64,000 bases of DNA, from assembly GCA_905250075.1 (NCBI GenBank), contig CAJNOP010000019.1:2755783-2819782 (forward strand), read 5' to 3'. This document shows positions 1-12,200 of the stretch, piece by piece. How positions within the stretch are numbered: position 1 is the stretch's first letter; the number at the start of each line of letters is the position of its first letter. Source of the DNA: Rotaria sp. Silwood1. Lineage: Eukaryota > Rotifera > Eurotatoria > Philodinida > Philodinidae. The notes under the pieces were generated by a model that saw only the letters and a program-made list of their open reading frames with translations, was not told the DNA's origin and did no database searches. The translations under genes and the position numbers were made by a program.

Positions 1-59
1 GGACTCTGTTGACGTTAGTTCAATGTTACTGAAACAATATGTTCTTTGAGAAGATTCAG

Positions 60-470
60 TGTATTGACATTGTATGTAGGAAGATGAATGCAATAGGTTG
101 TCATTTCTTAATGTTGAAAAATCATATTCTTGAAAATCACATTGATATAGTTGTCGTTCCGCAAGCACAAGTTATTCTGCTCTTCCTTTCTTTGATTGTT
201 CCATTAGAGCACGACCTTTTTCTCGGACTATTGGACATACTAATGAGCAGATGTGTGATCACCACTGCAATTAATACACCTGTCAAAATTTGGACAATCA
301 TGTTCAAGCAAATGTTCTTCTGTACATCTTGGACAGAAATGAGGTTAAGAGCAGCCTTTGATTTTATGATCGTGCCGTAAGTATTGGCATAAATAAGAGG
401 TGGGCTGAGTTCACCCAAAAACTCTTCGTTTCTCATTTTCAAAACTATTCGGAGTAGAGTAAGCTAGATG
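60..470 (-). pseudogene. Decayed retrotransposon ORF1 (Gag-like) with zinc knuckles
   Basis: Reading leftwards from about 440, the minus strand encodes two Cys/His clusters joined by a short Pro-Asn-Phe linker. The first reads CPRCTEEHLLEHDC and the second CINCSGDHTSAH. After a one-base frame change the next segment reads CSLVCPIVREKGRAL. The spacing, with a Cys-Pro after the second knuckle, resembles the Gag-like ORF1 of Jockey/I/R1-type LINEs (family knowledge). A stop lies just before the first knuckle and another follows near 172, so it is not functional. No reverse transcriptase is visible nearby, but the copy may continue off the left edge. A host CCHC protein is the main alternative. 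Confidence 0.45.
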
Positions 471-479
471 CGTCAAGTC

Positions 480-3400
480 ATCCTGTTAAATATTTGATAT
501 TTTTCTTCAATCAAAGACGAAAACATGATTCGTTTTTCAAAATAACAGAGGAATCGTTGAACTTGTCTAATAAAAATATTATTAACTCACTTCTGAATGT
601 GAAAAGCTTGCGAAATAGTCAGTGTAGTCTTAATACACTTCCATAAGAAAGATATGAAAATTCTTTTGTTAGATTCAAATTATCGATCTTATCGAGAACG
701 GGTATATGTCCAGTAATATTACTTGAAATTCCTCCCTACGGCTTTTAGCGCCGAGCAGAAGCAAGATCATCTACGTTACTAGTGTGTGCAGGACGATATA
801 GAGCTAGAGATAATGTTTTAGTAATTTTTTATCCAAAAGAGTCTTATCAATTAACTGATCCGGAGTACCAAAAGAATCTTGCTAGATTATTATGGATCTC
901 GTGCTAAAAAAGCAATTTCGAATTTCCCTTCTGAAAAACTGTTTGCTGAGAAAGGTTAGGCGCATAGAACCGATTTTTAAAGTCAGTTCGCTTACCGAAA
1001 ATAATGTAATATCAAAAATAGAAGATTTCCTTTTAAACCGATTCGTAACAGCAATAATCAAGAGTTTGTTGCAGCGAATTTTTACGACCATTCTTGTTGG
1101 CTCTCTATGTTTTCGTTTTTACATGAGCCATGGTCGATTGCGAAGCGAATCACTAATCTGATTATGCCTTTTTAAAATTGGCTTCATATCAGTAACACCG
1201 GACAAAGTTCTTTCGAAAATGTTTCTCTTGAAAGAAGATAGTTTTTTTTCTTGGAAATAGCTTTTAGATCATTCTCTAACAGATTCTACGTAATGAGTTG
1301 TAAAAGTCTTTGATACCCTCGTGACAAACAAAGAAGAACACTTCAGTGCGCCCTGAGATTTTGATGGACCTACACATTAATTCCAGACTGACTATCATAT
1401 CGTTCATGCTATCACAAATTTGTTATACATCCTTCGTCATGTGATCTTCGACGAGCTGAGCTAGTCGCAATCTTTGCTTCTAAGTGAGCAACAGAGGTAA
1501 ACAGAAGTCTTCTAAGTAATGTTGTTTTGCCATGTGATCTTGGAGGAGGCAATCTAGCCGCAACCTTTGCTTCGAAATGAGCAAGAGAGGTGATAATGCT
1601 GGTTGTTTGTGCCAGGATAATGTAAAGAACTACATGAAGAAACAATGGCGTGTGACTTTCTAAAACGAAATAAGAAAAGTGAAAGTTTACTATAATGAAA
1701 AGGTCAATTCTTAACAATAATCTGTATAACTGTGAGGATAAAACATAATACGACGTGTATACAAATGGATCCATTTGTGGGGACGAATCCCTCACGGAAG
1801 CGAGTTAACGTGCGGAGGAAACCGCTCAGGAAAGGTGTCATTAGGAAAGACTGGCTCCCTCGTGGAGGTGTGAGGGCAAAGTCATCTGGTGGGGGAGGAA
1901 CAGGGGGCGAAGTTGCCCTGACTGCTCTCAAACTCATACTTGCAGGAAGGTTAATTCCATGACTAGAAATTCACAGCAATGGGTTTTTGATGAGCCTGAT
2001 TGTACAGCAATGTGTTTTAATATTATGCTGTTGGATAAGTTAACGGTTTGTTCAGGAATAGTTGTTGATGTTCTATTCGATTGTTCCAGTTCGTGTCGTG
2101 GTATGTAAAAAGAGGAAACAGACAGTGTCGTCACAATGTAGCTGTTATAATATTTTTTTTTTGGATGGATCGAAAAACCATCGATCTTTTTAGATTTCAA
2201 GTGTGACGATTGGTTAAGAGTTACGTAAATTTAATAGATTGTCATTTTCAGTTGGCTTTCGTTAGCAGTCATTCTGCTGCTGTTTGTAATAATATGCCTA
2301 TTACTTGTTTTTTTAGCTGATGATTCACGGATGAAGTTTCTTTTGGTAACCCCCTTTTTATGTTGTGAGGATTTTCAAGATTATTGGCTTTGTGCGTTTT
2401 TGACTAAATGATTTTGTTTGTTGAGATAAAATCTTTGTTGGTTATTTAGATGTTATCAGAGAATGTTTAAATGAAGTCATATGAATAAATCTGAAGTAGA
2501 TAACATTTTTGGTATCGGAATCTGTCATAATATACTCGATGTGCTGTTTTGAGTATTCATCTCGTGTGACTGTTCTCGATAAAAGAACAAAGGATTTGTG
2601 GACACAGAATAAATATAGAGTTAGGATTTCATCTATATGCGGCTATATATTAATGAATGGTGTGAGCGGTAATATGCTTTGTAGTTTCGTCAGGTTTTGC
2701 GTTTACTCATCGACGACAAAGTACCAATGCAAATTTGGGAATTAGTTGTTAAGAGCACTGAAGAGAAACGGTTGTTCGATAGTTACTGTAACGATTGGGA
2801 GGCGGAAATGACTATTTGTGAAGCATATTCAATTGTTACGACTTCAGAAAAAGAAATGGAACTCATGGCGATATGTGGCTAGTGGGATCTGGTTGTTTAA
2901 GTTTATGTCTGTGCTGATGGACGTAAATGAAGCCACTAGTCTCTTCTGGCTATCTATCAATGTCGGTGTTGTCATCATGTGAACGCCTTTAACATTCTAA
3001 CTGACGGTATATTAGTAGAAATTTGAGATTCGCATTCATGAAGTATACTGAAATCGACTAATGTACGTTCATAAACTGCTTTATCTAATTGATATTTTTT
3101 GAACAATTTTGAAAAGCATCTATGGTTATGTGACAGTCTTATTATACCGCTAATATGCCCACAAAAACCTATTATACAAGTTTTGTCGAAGAAACCTGAT
3201 GCACCACAAAATTTGCTTCTGCTCGGCTCGTTTTTCCTTAATTCATTTTCTGTAAGAAGTTCCAGACTATCGCTAATACTCATGAGATTAATGAATGTCT
3301 TTGACTGGAGCAAAATATTCTCTATTTTATGGAGAATTTGATTTCAGACTTAGAGCAAATTGTTACGATTCGTTGAAAATTTACTTGTCACGATATTGGT

Positions 3401-4718
3401 ACCTTTTGAACGATTTTTCATCGAGATTTCAAATAATCTTCAGTAGCTTATAATAGAAAAGTCATCCTTTTAATAGATTTTTTTTGAAAATATCGATGAA
3501 ACTAAGTTATATTTTCAAACACTCACGAGTTAAGGACGCATGTATGACCTAAGAGAAAGTTTAGGCACTGTAATTGATTAAAATGAGTCGTGACGTAAGT
3601 GAAGTGATTCTTAAAACTTCTTCATTGTTGTATAAAAAGAAGTTCAATTTACAGATTACCCAAGCCAAAAAGCTACGATTGTTACTGCTATATACAAAGG
3701 ATTATGTGAAGAAATTCGACTATTTTAAATAAAATACAAGTTTTGCTTACTGTTTGCAGAAAGTATCTATCAACTTTTGACAAAAACAAAAATCACGATG
3801 TTTTCAAAATCAACCATATGATCGATGAAGCTTTGGCTCATTTCGAAAGTAATTATCCAATATTTTACATCGACCATTGAGTCGAACAGATCTTTTCGTT
3901 TTCACTATTGTACTATTTCATCTACCTATCAGTGTGTACAAACAAAAATCAACGAGTGACTCTTCAAATTTCATAAATCATCTTTTCCTATCATTCAAAT
4001 TATTGTACTAGATCAGCCTCTCAAATAAATATATGATTGGCAATACTATACCAGAACATTATCTGCATTCAAGCTTCTCAACAGCAATTATGATGAAAGC
4101 AAATATAATTAATAAAAACTCAATGGAGATAATCTACAATGTACAATCAAACCTCATCTAGTGCATGTTATACTGATCCCTACATGTATTTCAATAAGAC
4201 TTCGAGATTTTTTTATATTTTCGCATTTACAAGAAAGAACTCTACAGACGAATATTGTTTCACACTACAATCAAAGTTAGATTCATGATTGTGCAAAGTA
4301 TGATGACTGATTATCATATAGCATATCCAGTATTTGGCTTACTTTAAACAATACCATTCTATACTGGATGTAAGCATAATTATGCTATGAACAAGGGCGT
4401 TCTTTACATGACAATTCATATCATCCATTTCAATAGTAGTTTTGATGATTGTTCTCCAATTGATTATTTCACGTACCTTGAAATTATTCAAGCCAAATAT
4501 GGTCTCGTCAAATGAAAAATAATGTTCTTTTTGTATATTCAAGTGTAATGCGAAACTTGTTGGTGTTGATTGACAAATTCAGCTATTGCCTTGTGTTGCA
4601 TACGGAGCAAATAAGATTTATATTCGTATTCCTTTAATGAAAATGATGATTTTTTTTTGTGATAACCTTACAAAGAATGATTACAACAAATGAACCAGAA
4701 AGTTACGTGGAACTCTAT
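480..4718. other. 4.2 kb without a recognisable gene
   Basis: No exon chain with matching splice phases was found. The stretch contains a 93-bp two-copy repeat near 1438-1620 and a GC-richer patch at 1780-1960. Two open stretches of uncertain meaning are also present: 2697-2882 (+), 61 codons, acidic; and 2975-3313 (-), 112 codons. Neither resembles a family I know, and both could be chance. Confidence 0.4.
1438..1625. repeat. 93-bp tandem duplication (two diverged copies)
   Basis: The string catgtgatctt begins at 1438 and again at 1531. Each copy continues with a similar segment containing tcgcaatctttgcttc or ccgcaacctttgcttc and then gagcaacagaggta or gagcaagagaggtga. The period of 93 is a multiple of three. 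On the minus strand both copies stay open and encode related 31-residue units (AHLEAKIATSSARRRSHD and AHFEAKVAARLPPPRSHG). It may be a relic of a repeat protein or simply a tandem duplication. Confidence 0.5.
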
Positions 4719-4818
4719 NNNNNNNNNNNNNNNNNNNNNNNNNNNNNNNNNNNNNNNNNNNNNNNNNNNNNNNNNNNNNNNNNNNNNNNNNNNNNNNNNN
4801 NNNNNNNNNNNNNNNNNN
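4719..4818. other. Assembly gap (100 N)
   Basis: Exactly 100 undetermined bases; the round number suggests a scaffold gap of unknown true size. Anything spanning it cannot be read. Confidence 0.99.
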
Positions 4819-5100
4819 AGTATGTGTGCGACACCACAAGATGGAGAGTGAATAATACAATGTAGGAGCAAGAGAAAAGAAAAAGTAAAAGAAGAAAAAA
4901 AAGAGTTACACTGTGTCATATATATTATCGTCGGACGGCTGAAACATTGCAAGTAGAGTAGAAAGAAAAAAACTGAGTCAACAGGAAAGATAGCCTTGAT
5001 ACATCAAATATTGATTAACTTCTAGTGGGTCCATAGGCTAATCATTTTTTCATTGAATATATTTGTTGTTTTCGGTTGTCAACTTTGAATTAGTTAACCA

Positions 5101-7121
5101 ATGTCTTCACATTCAGTTTCTTCTGGCCTTCAAAATGCATTAATAGAATCAACATCTCTCGTCTTAGATGATTCACTGCTTAATTATGATGTTGTTATTC
5201 AGTTTCATTCCGCCGAGGTTCATTTATCATTAATTTTTCTTTTACAATACATCTTCATTTTTCAGGGTTTACCAAGAAAGGATATCGTTGGATATGCTGA
5301 TCCATATTTTATAGCAAATATTGATGATCAAATATCATTTACGTAAGTCTCAATTTTTTTCTTTTCAAATAGAAATATCAGACTTAACCAAAGAAAATCG
5401 AGTAAGAAACTTTCTCCACTCCTACTTTCATTTTTGTAGAAAAAAAAAGCTTGTTAGCGCAGCCCCTTTGGGGCTGAAATGTGGAACTCTCATATCTTCT
5501 TTACTTTCACTCTGCTGATGGCAACATATATTATATTTAAATTCTCTCAGAGACGATAATTCTTTTCTAATGATAATTGATTGTTAGGAAATGTTGTCGT
5601 TTTTCATTTATATACTTCGAGTAGAATCTTTTTTTGTGAAGTTGCTATGGTCTGTAAGGGGGAACTGTCTGTAGTGAGGGGAGAGGGGGTATGTATGTAA
5701 TGTTCTTTTTGGTTGCTATGTGTCTGTAATGGGGGGTATCCATGTAATGTTCTTTTTGGTTGCTATGTATCTGTAATGGAGGGGTATCCATGTAATGTTC
5801 TTTTTGGTTGCTATGTATCTGTAATGGAGGATATCCATGTAATGTTCTTTTTCGTTGCTATGTGTCTGTAATGGGGAGGGGAGGATGGGGGAGCCGCAAA
5901 AACTTGACCTTAAAACTTACACTCACTATTTTCTTCGAAAATATATGTGAGTTCCACAAAAAGGAATTCATACCCTATTATAACAACTAAGTAACATTAG
6001 AAAGCCACACATTTCTTTTTATTCAATATATTTTGTCATAATTTATAATTGTATTCTTAAATTCTAGATCCACCATTCTATCCAATACAGCAACACCTAA
6101 ATGGGATGATGAAAAATGGATTGTTCGTAACATTCCATTGAATGCAAAACTTACTGTTAAAATCTATGATAAAGATGATGAGAAAATTTTTGATGATTAC
6201 ATTGGTGAATTTGAGGTTCTCAATCTAATTAATTATCATGCACCACCAAAAGGTCATCAAATAAATGGTCTATTAAACTATCCTTGTGGTTATTTTCATT
6301 TATCTATTCATTCAATAAAATCATCAGAAGAAACAAAACATCTACCTCCTTATACATTTGATGGTCCTTGTCGATATTCTTGTCACAATTCATTTGCTGT
6401 TGGTCGTTTAACTATGCTAAATGCGGATTGTGTTTATTCAACATGGAAAATAAATCTAAGAAGAATTTCAGTTTTTTTTAAACCTCAACAAAAACAACAT
6501 TGGAATACCAAATACAAAGCAGCACAAGCTATATTTGGACATGGTCCTACCTCATTAGCATCATTGGCTACAATCAAGTTAGCACATAAAGTGCTTTACG
6601 GTCGAACATTAAAACATCAAGAAAATGGACAATTAACTAATGCTAATGATCTTTGGAAATTAATTTTTTCAGATCGAACAACACAATGCATTAAACCTTG
6701 TATTTATACATATGTTATTGATGAAAGTACATGGCGTTTCAGTGAAACTGATGTTCAATTTTTTGCTGATTTGGCAAGTAAACATGCATTATTAGCTAAT
6801 GGATCAGAATATGTTCGTTATGCTGGTGAATTTCATCCACGACCAAAGTATGGATGGGATAAATGTGATGATGAATGGGAATTAGTATTCGACAATGGAT
6901 CTGGCACTTACTCTCCTAATCCTGATCTATTGATTAATTTAAAAGAATTACTATTATTCAATTTTCCTGGACTAAATATAGTTACATATGAATATAAAGA
7001 TCCAAGACTGAAAGAAAGTGTGACACAGTTAAAACGCGAAATGGAAAAATATAAACATAATACAACAACAATTCAACACCTTGTTATGTCTTTGCCAGAT
7101 TCAACTGAAGAGAAGATTTGA
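5101..7121 (+). CDS. C2-domain protein of fungal-like architecture, 415 aa
   Basis: Three exons are 5101-5217, 5266-5342 and 6068-7121, with introns of 48 and 725 bp; phases join cleanly to give 415 aa. Residues about 28-115 form a C2 domain: a first strand DVVIQFHSAEGLP, then GYADPYF, then a TPKWDDEKW segment and the strand LTVKIYDKDD. Acidic residues at the usual Ca2+-loop positions (DIVGYADPY; YDKDDEKIFDD) suggest Ca2+-dependent membrane binding. The remaining ~300 residues are rich in Trp, Tyr and Cys (for example GPCRYSCHNS, FGHGPTSLASLATIK, YAGEFHPRPKYGWDKCDDEW) and end in a short coiled segment. No signal peptide or membrane span is seen. I recall this C2 plus C-terminal layout from fungal hypothetical proteins rather than animals, so horizontal gain is possible (inference). 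The catalytic role of the C-terminal part is unknown. Confidence 0.8.
5653..5890. repeat. 47-bp minisatellite in intron 2 of the C2 gene
   Basis: About four copies of a unit resembling tgttctttttggttgctatg followed by tctgtaatgg, a G-run and atccatgtaa. Unit starts at 5701, 5748, 5796 and 5843 give periods of 47, 48 and 47; a partial, diverged unit precedes 5701. The G-runs vary in length. It is entirely intronic. Confidence 0.8.
5890..5985. repeat. Mariner-end-like sequence in intron 2 of the C2 gene
   Basis: The segment starting gagccgcaaaaacttgacc and containing cactattttcttcgaaaata closely matches 13814-13900, which lies at the 3' side of the mariner transposase relic. It therefore looks like a solo end or MITE derivative of that mariner family. 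No transposase codons accompany it here. Confidence 0.5.
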
Positions 7122-9280
7122 TATGATTTGTAATAGTGTATTTTTTTTAATGTTTTTTTCGTTGAGAATATCTTTTTTTTAAGATATGAATTTCAGTTAA
7201 CCATAACATAAAAAACATTGCATCAATTTGACAAAACCAACATGAGTTTTACAATGAAATCTTTAATGTCAGCTTGGGTATTTTTACATGTCTTTTGCTC
7301 TGTATATACTAATTATTTCTTGTAACGATACATGAAATTATTAACTAAACTCAAACTTTCTAGACTAGTAAAGTAATATAGTAAATTCAAATTGATAAAT
7401 ACAAGAAAAATATTATACGACAAAAATTATACTTTCTCATGCACGGCACTTATATTATTTCATATGATCAACAGACATTTTTCTTTTCTTTTATTCTAGG
7501 ATCTGATGAAATTATCGATGTGGTTTTTTTTTCCTTCTATGTACTTCACGTGTACTTGATTACTTTTATTTTGAATATTATTGACAATACTGAACTAATA
7601 ATAAACATTGTTTTCAGAAACATATGATATTCTATTGAGACAATAACATATAGATAAATATAGCATGTGGTACATTCAGACAGACTTCTACAGAAAAAAA
7701 AGGAATTCTTTATCCTTTGACAACCTCTACCATTCTCTCAATGTTGCCCTATTACTGTCTCCCGTAGGTTTTTTTGTTCGTTCCTTTTTTCTCATCCAAT
7801 AATGAAGTATTTTGTGATATCGTTACATCGAAACACAGAGTCAACGCTCATATTTTGTATTACCTTGTTTTCTTTGTTTGCTTGTCGTTGTAATTTTAAA
7901 GCTAAACTAACAGTTTTCATTTGAAGATGAATAATCGTTTTGTATTTGTAAAAATAATAAATTGTTGAATTAATAACAACAGAAGGATACTTGCTTCATT
8001 GCCAAAGTTCGACTTATTCACTGATTACCAGAGACAGGTGAATTCTCTTTTTTGTTCGTTCTCTTCCGTCGAGATAAAAGTACAAGCGATGTATCGATAG
8101 TACCTTCGTTTTTCTTTTTTTTTACAAACACTACCTTTTCTATCGGAAATAATTAACATAGAATATGTGTTATTTCTGCAGCACGTATAATATGAGAGCA
8201 ACGAACGGTTGTAACCGTATTTCAAAAGCCACTCGATATTAAAAAAAAATGAAAATTTCAAAGCCAGGACTAAATGATATTTTAATTTGAAATATGGTTT
8301 GCGACATAAGCCGTTGAAATTTACATCGAACCCATGGCAGTAAGAAATAGGGGTGAGTGTGTGTAAAAAGATTACCCACACCCTTACTGCCGTACACAAC
8401 GCATTCAAGATACAATTTCCCTTTGCCTTCAATTCCGTCTCCATTGTGGTTGTATCACAAGTGTCTTTTTCGTGAGGTACGGGTGGTCCAGACACATGTG
8501 ACTAGAAAATGGTGTATTACTGTATTGCTTGTGCAGAAAAACAAAAATAGTTGATGATGATTGATATGTAGGAGAAAAGAAAATATCGATCCACATACTT
8601 ACACCCACAGTTAATCTTATTTCTAGGCCATGAAAACTCTAAAAATCTCTTTGCAAATTCTTAAGATCGCGTTATCTCTTGATAAAACACTTTTTAATTA
8701 AAAATCATGAAAATTAATAAGATGCAAAAGAAGACCTCAGAATCTTCTATTGTGAAAGCCTTCTAGTTATAGTCACCTGCTATCGATTTCAGAAGAAATT
8801 TTAAATTCTAGTATCATCAGTAAATGTGATATGATAGTCGAGCGTTTCATAGATTCCCAATAAGAACCTATTGTTTCATGACTACAGATTACTGATTATC
8901 ATACTTTTCACGAAGATGATGCGATATCATACAAGAGAGCTTTCTCCTCAGAAAATAATAGTTAGAATACACTTGTGTATTCATGGTGAAACACCAGCTA
9001 ATCATTTTATCAACGCATATAATTCGCATCGGACAAGAATTGTCGGCAAACTTTGTAGAATATTCGGTAAAGGGTGTGTTATACTGGTAATAGTTAGATG
9101 CTTAAACGGTTGGCTATATATCCTCTAACCGTGATATACAGAGAATTGTGTTCTGGTTGGCAATCTACTATCCATTTTTATGAGTACAACGGAATACGAG
9201 CGAGCGCTAATGCGAACTAACCTGCAATATGGAGAGTCATCTATCGAATAGTTTCTATTTGTCAATGACTTCAATGAATT
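7122..9280. other. Intergenic, no gene seen
   Basis: AT-rich spacer between the stop of the C2 gene and the start of the INTS10-like gene. It contains poly-T tracts and polyadenylation-like AATAAA motifs (for example near 7954). Open frames here, such as 8025-8495 on the minus strand, have no coding character. Confidence 0.5.
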
Positions 9281-12200
9281 ATGAAAATTGAAAAAAGAAA
9301 GAATCGTGAAAAATCATTTAATGAATTAAAAATGACTATTGAAATGAATACGTCTTTAAATACGAATTTAGTCTATTTAATAGACCAAATTCGTTCAAAT
9401 CTTTCAACTCCTAATGGAAATGAAACTATGACAGAAACTCCTCGTGCTCATGCATGGCTTTTAACAACATTATCAATTTATGGTGATCAATTTAATGTTT
9501 TAATTGATTTATATCGTTTATTTCGTGAACAAAATTCTTATATATTATTATCATTTATAATAGAACATATTTTACAATATCATATAAATGAAATAGATAA
9601 AAACAATTATTTACAAGAAGAATTTCAATTGATATTCACAACTTCTTCTCATAAGTAAGAGAAAATATTTTTTCAAAAAAAAATTTAAACTCCAATAAAA
9701 ATTTTAGTTTAATTGAAAAAGATCGATTTTCTTATCATCATCTTTATTCACTTTTATCATCATCAACACGTGATATAATATCTTCATTATTAATACGTAA
9801 ATGGTATGATGAACTTGAAAAAAATCTTTTATCATTAACAACATCAATAGAATCATTAAATCAATGTCGTGAAAAAGCTTTTGCTTGTTTATCATTATCA
9901 TCATCATCATCAATATCCTCAATACTTCAATTAATAATAAATACCGAAGATAAAATTGGATTTAATACAAAAATAACATCATTAAATATTTTACGTTGTT
10001 TATTTGTACAAGATCTTTTACCAATTGTATTAGAAAATCGTCAACGATTAAATATTCAACCACATTTATGTCATAAATGGTTAATTTATGCTATTGAATT
10101 TTATTTAGAATATTTAATAAAATGTTTTCAAAATAATCAGATAACAAATATTCCTGTTAGATTAGAAGGAAATTATGATCGAACATATCAATGTGATAAT
10201 CCTATTGAACAAATTGAAAAATTAATGAATTTAGCTATGAGTGGACAAGAAAATTTTAATTGGCAACAATTTATTATTCAGCCTGGAAATCAAATGTATG
10301 TATTTGATAACATTCGTATTAAGAATAGAATACATTAGTTTGAAGAAGAACCATCTAAGTTAATGAGAAAAGAAAATAAATTAAAAAATTATTGCATGAG
10401 TATAAGTGGCGTCTTCTTTGTTTTCACATCACTCACTATTCTTTTGATTTTCTTTTATTCGAATAAATTTTGAGAGCGTCCTCAAAAATGCTTCTTCTTT
10501 CTGCTAGCATCTTCTTTCTAAGCGCAGATTAATACTAATCGTATATAATATGTTCGAACAGGAAAAAAAAACTGAATACCCCAAATATTTTCTAGCATCA
10601 ATAGAAAGAAGTTTCAGCTCGATTAAAGGGTGATTTGCCATCTCTTTTTGTTAAAAGCTCATTTTTCATTTATAGTTGTATATTAGTTCTTGAAAAATCC
10701 TTACTAGATAGGAAATAGTTCGAACCGTATGTCGAGGAACAAAAAACAAACATGAAACATCTGAAAATTTTGAATCTAAAATGAAAGATTTTCTTTAACC
10801 AACTTGCGTTAAAGTAGGTGTAATTAATGTACTATAACAATTGCCAAGAAGTTTTAGTATTTAGCAAAATCCTGTGTTTTTCATCAGTATGTTTTTTATT
10901 GGATTGCTGTAAAATATCATAGGTTCTCTTGATGTTGTTGTTTTTCTTACTATGTATTTCTGAATCTACTAAAGTCTTCTAGAACACACCAATTCATTTA
11001 TTTAGAAAGATCGTTAGACATAGGGCTTCATGAGACTTCATATTTTGTCATAGACTCTTTCATGATTCATTGTCTATTTTTCAAGTGTATCGACTGTTTT
11101 TTCATAACGATCGATATTCTCCTTATTATACTACGTAATGTCTAGATATACTGCAAAAATGTTGTATAACTATATGTTGATTTAGATCCGATCGATGGTT
11201 TATAGATGTATAAGTATGTTGCTAAGTCTCATTCAGAATTTTGTAGGTGCTGTTTCGATCGATGGGAATTCTTCTTTGACAGTTTGTTCGATTCTTGCTA
11301 TAAATGAAGAGAAATAGAAAATCAGATATCATTCGAATTCTTTTTTATCTGTTTGAAACAGAACTCAGAAATTTTTTCTCGAATTTTGACTTCTTTTGAT
11401 AAGTTATAAACTGGAATTTTTGTGGAATTTTTTCATTGTGTAAAACCAAGTCCAATTTAGATATAAAGAAAAAGATAAATTTCAATTATTTTTTCAAACA
11501 TTCAAAGTAGATTTTTTACCAATAAATATATTCATCAGTCTAATCATTTAGATGTTAAAGATTGTAATAATTAATATCAATTTTAGTATTGGGTTTTGCG
11601 GTCGAATGAGATCGTCAAGCTAAAAGAGTTGTAATATTAATTAGCATTTATAGAACTTGATTACCAAAATAATCTATGAGGTCTATTTCCATTTTCTCCG
11701 GTGCCTTGATCACTAAAAAGAATTTAAATAATTATTCAAATAGATAAAATATCTATAACACTAATATTAAAAAAAACTAAAATGATGATCAGTTTCCCAA
11801 ATATGAGATTTCCAGAAGAACAAACCTTCATTTTTTTTAACACTCAAAATGCCTAACCATATATTTGTTTAGTTTATACGAAATGGTAGAGCAAACAATT
11901 CTTTACAGAATGAAACATACAGCAATCTTACAGAGGCACTTCAAATCATTTTCGATCAAAAATTCAACGTTCGACTTGCAATCAGATTGCTATATCCCAA
12001 CCAAAAATGACCATACAGAACTCAAACGCCTCTCATTTTGTAGATAATTGTTTTTCTTCCATCGTTTTGTGTGGTCGGAATGAAAGTGTATGTGAACTCT
12101 CTAGGAAAACAAAACTTGATAGTTTGATTTTCTGGAAACTTCATCTTTGAAAATCTAGCAATCATTTTTTAATAGTCTCCTTGTAATTATTTTTCTTTAT

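Noticed and set aside
8025..8495. 156-codon open frame on the minus strand
   Set aside because: Composition is a mixture of simple sequence and no splice-consistent neighbours or motifs support it; it reads as chance.
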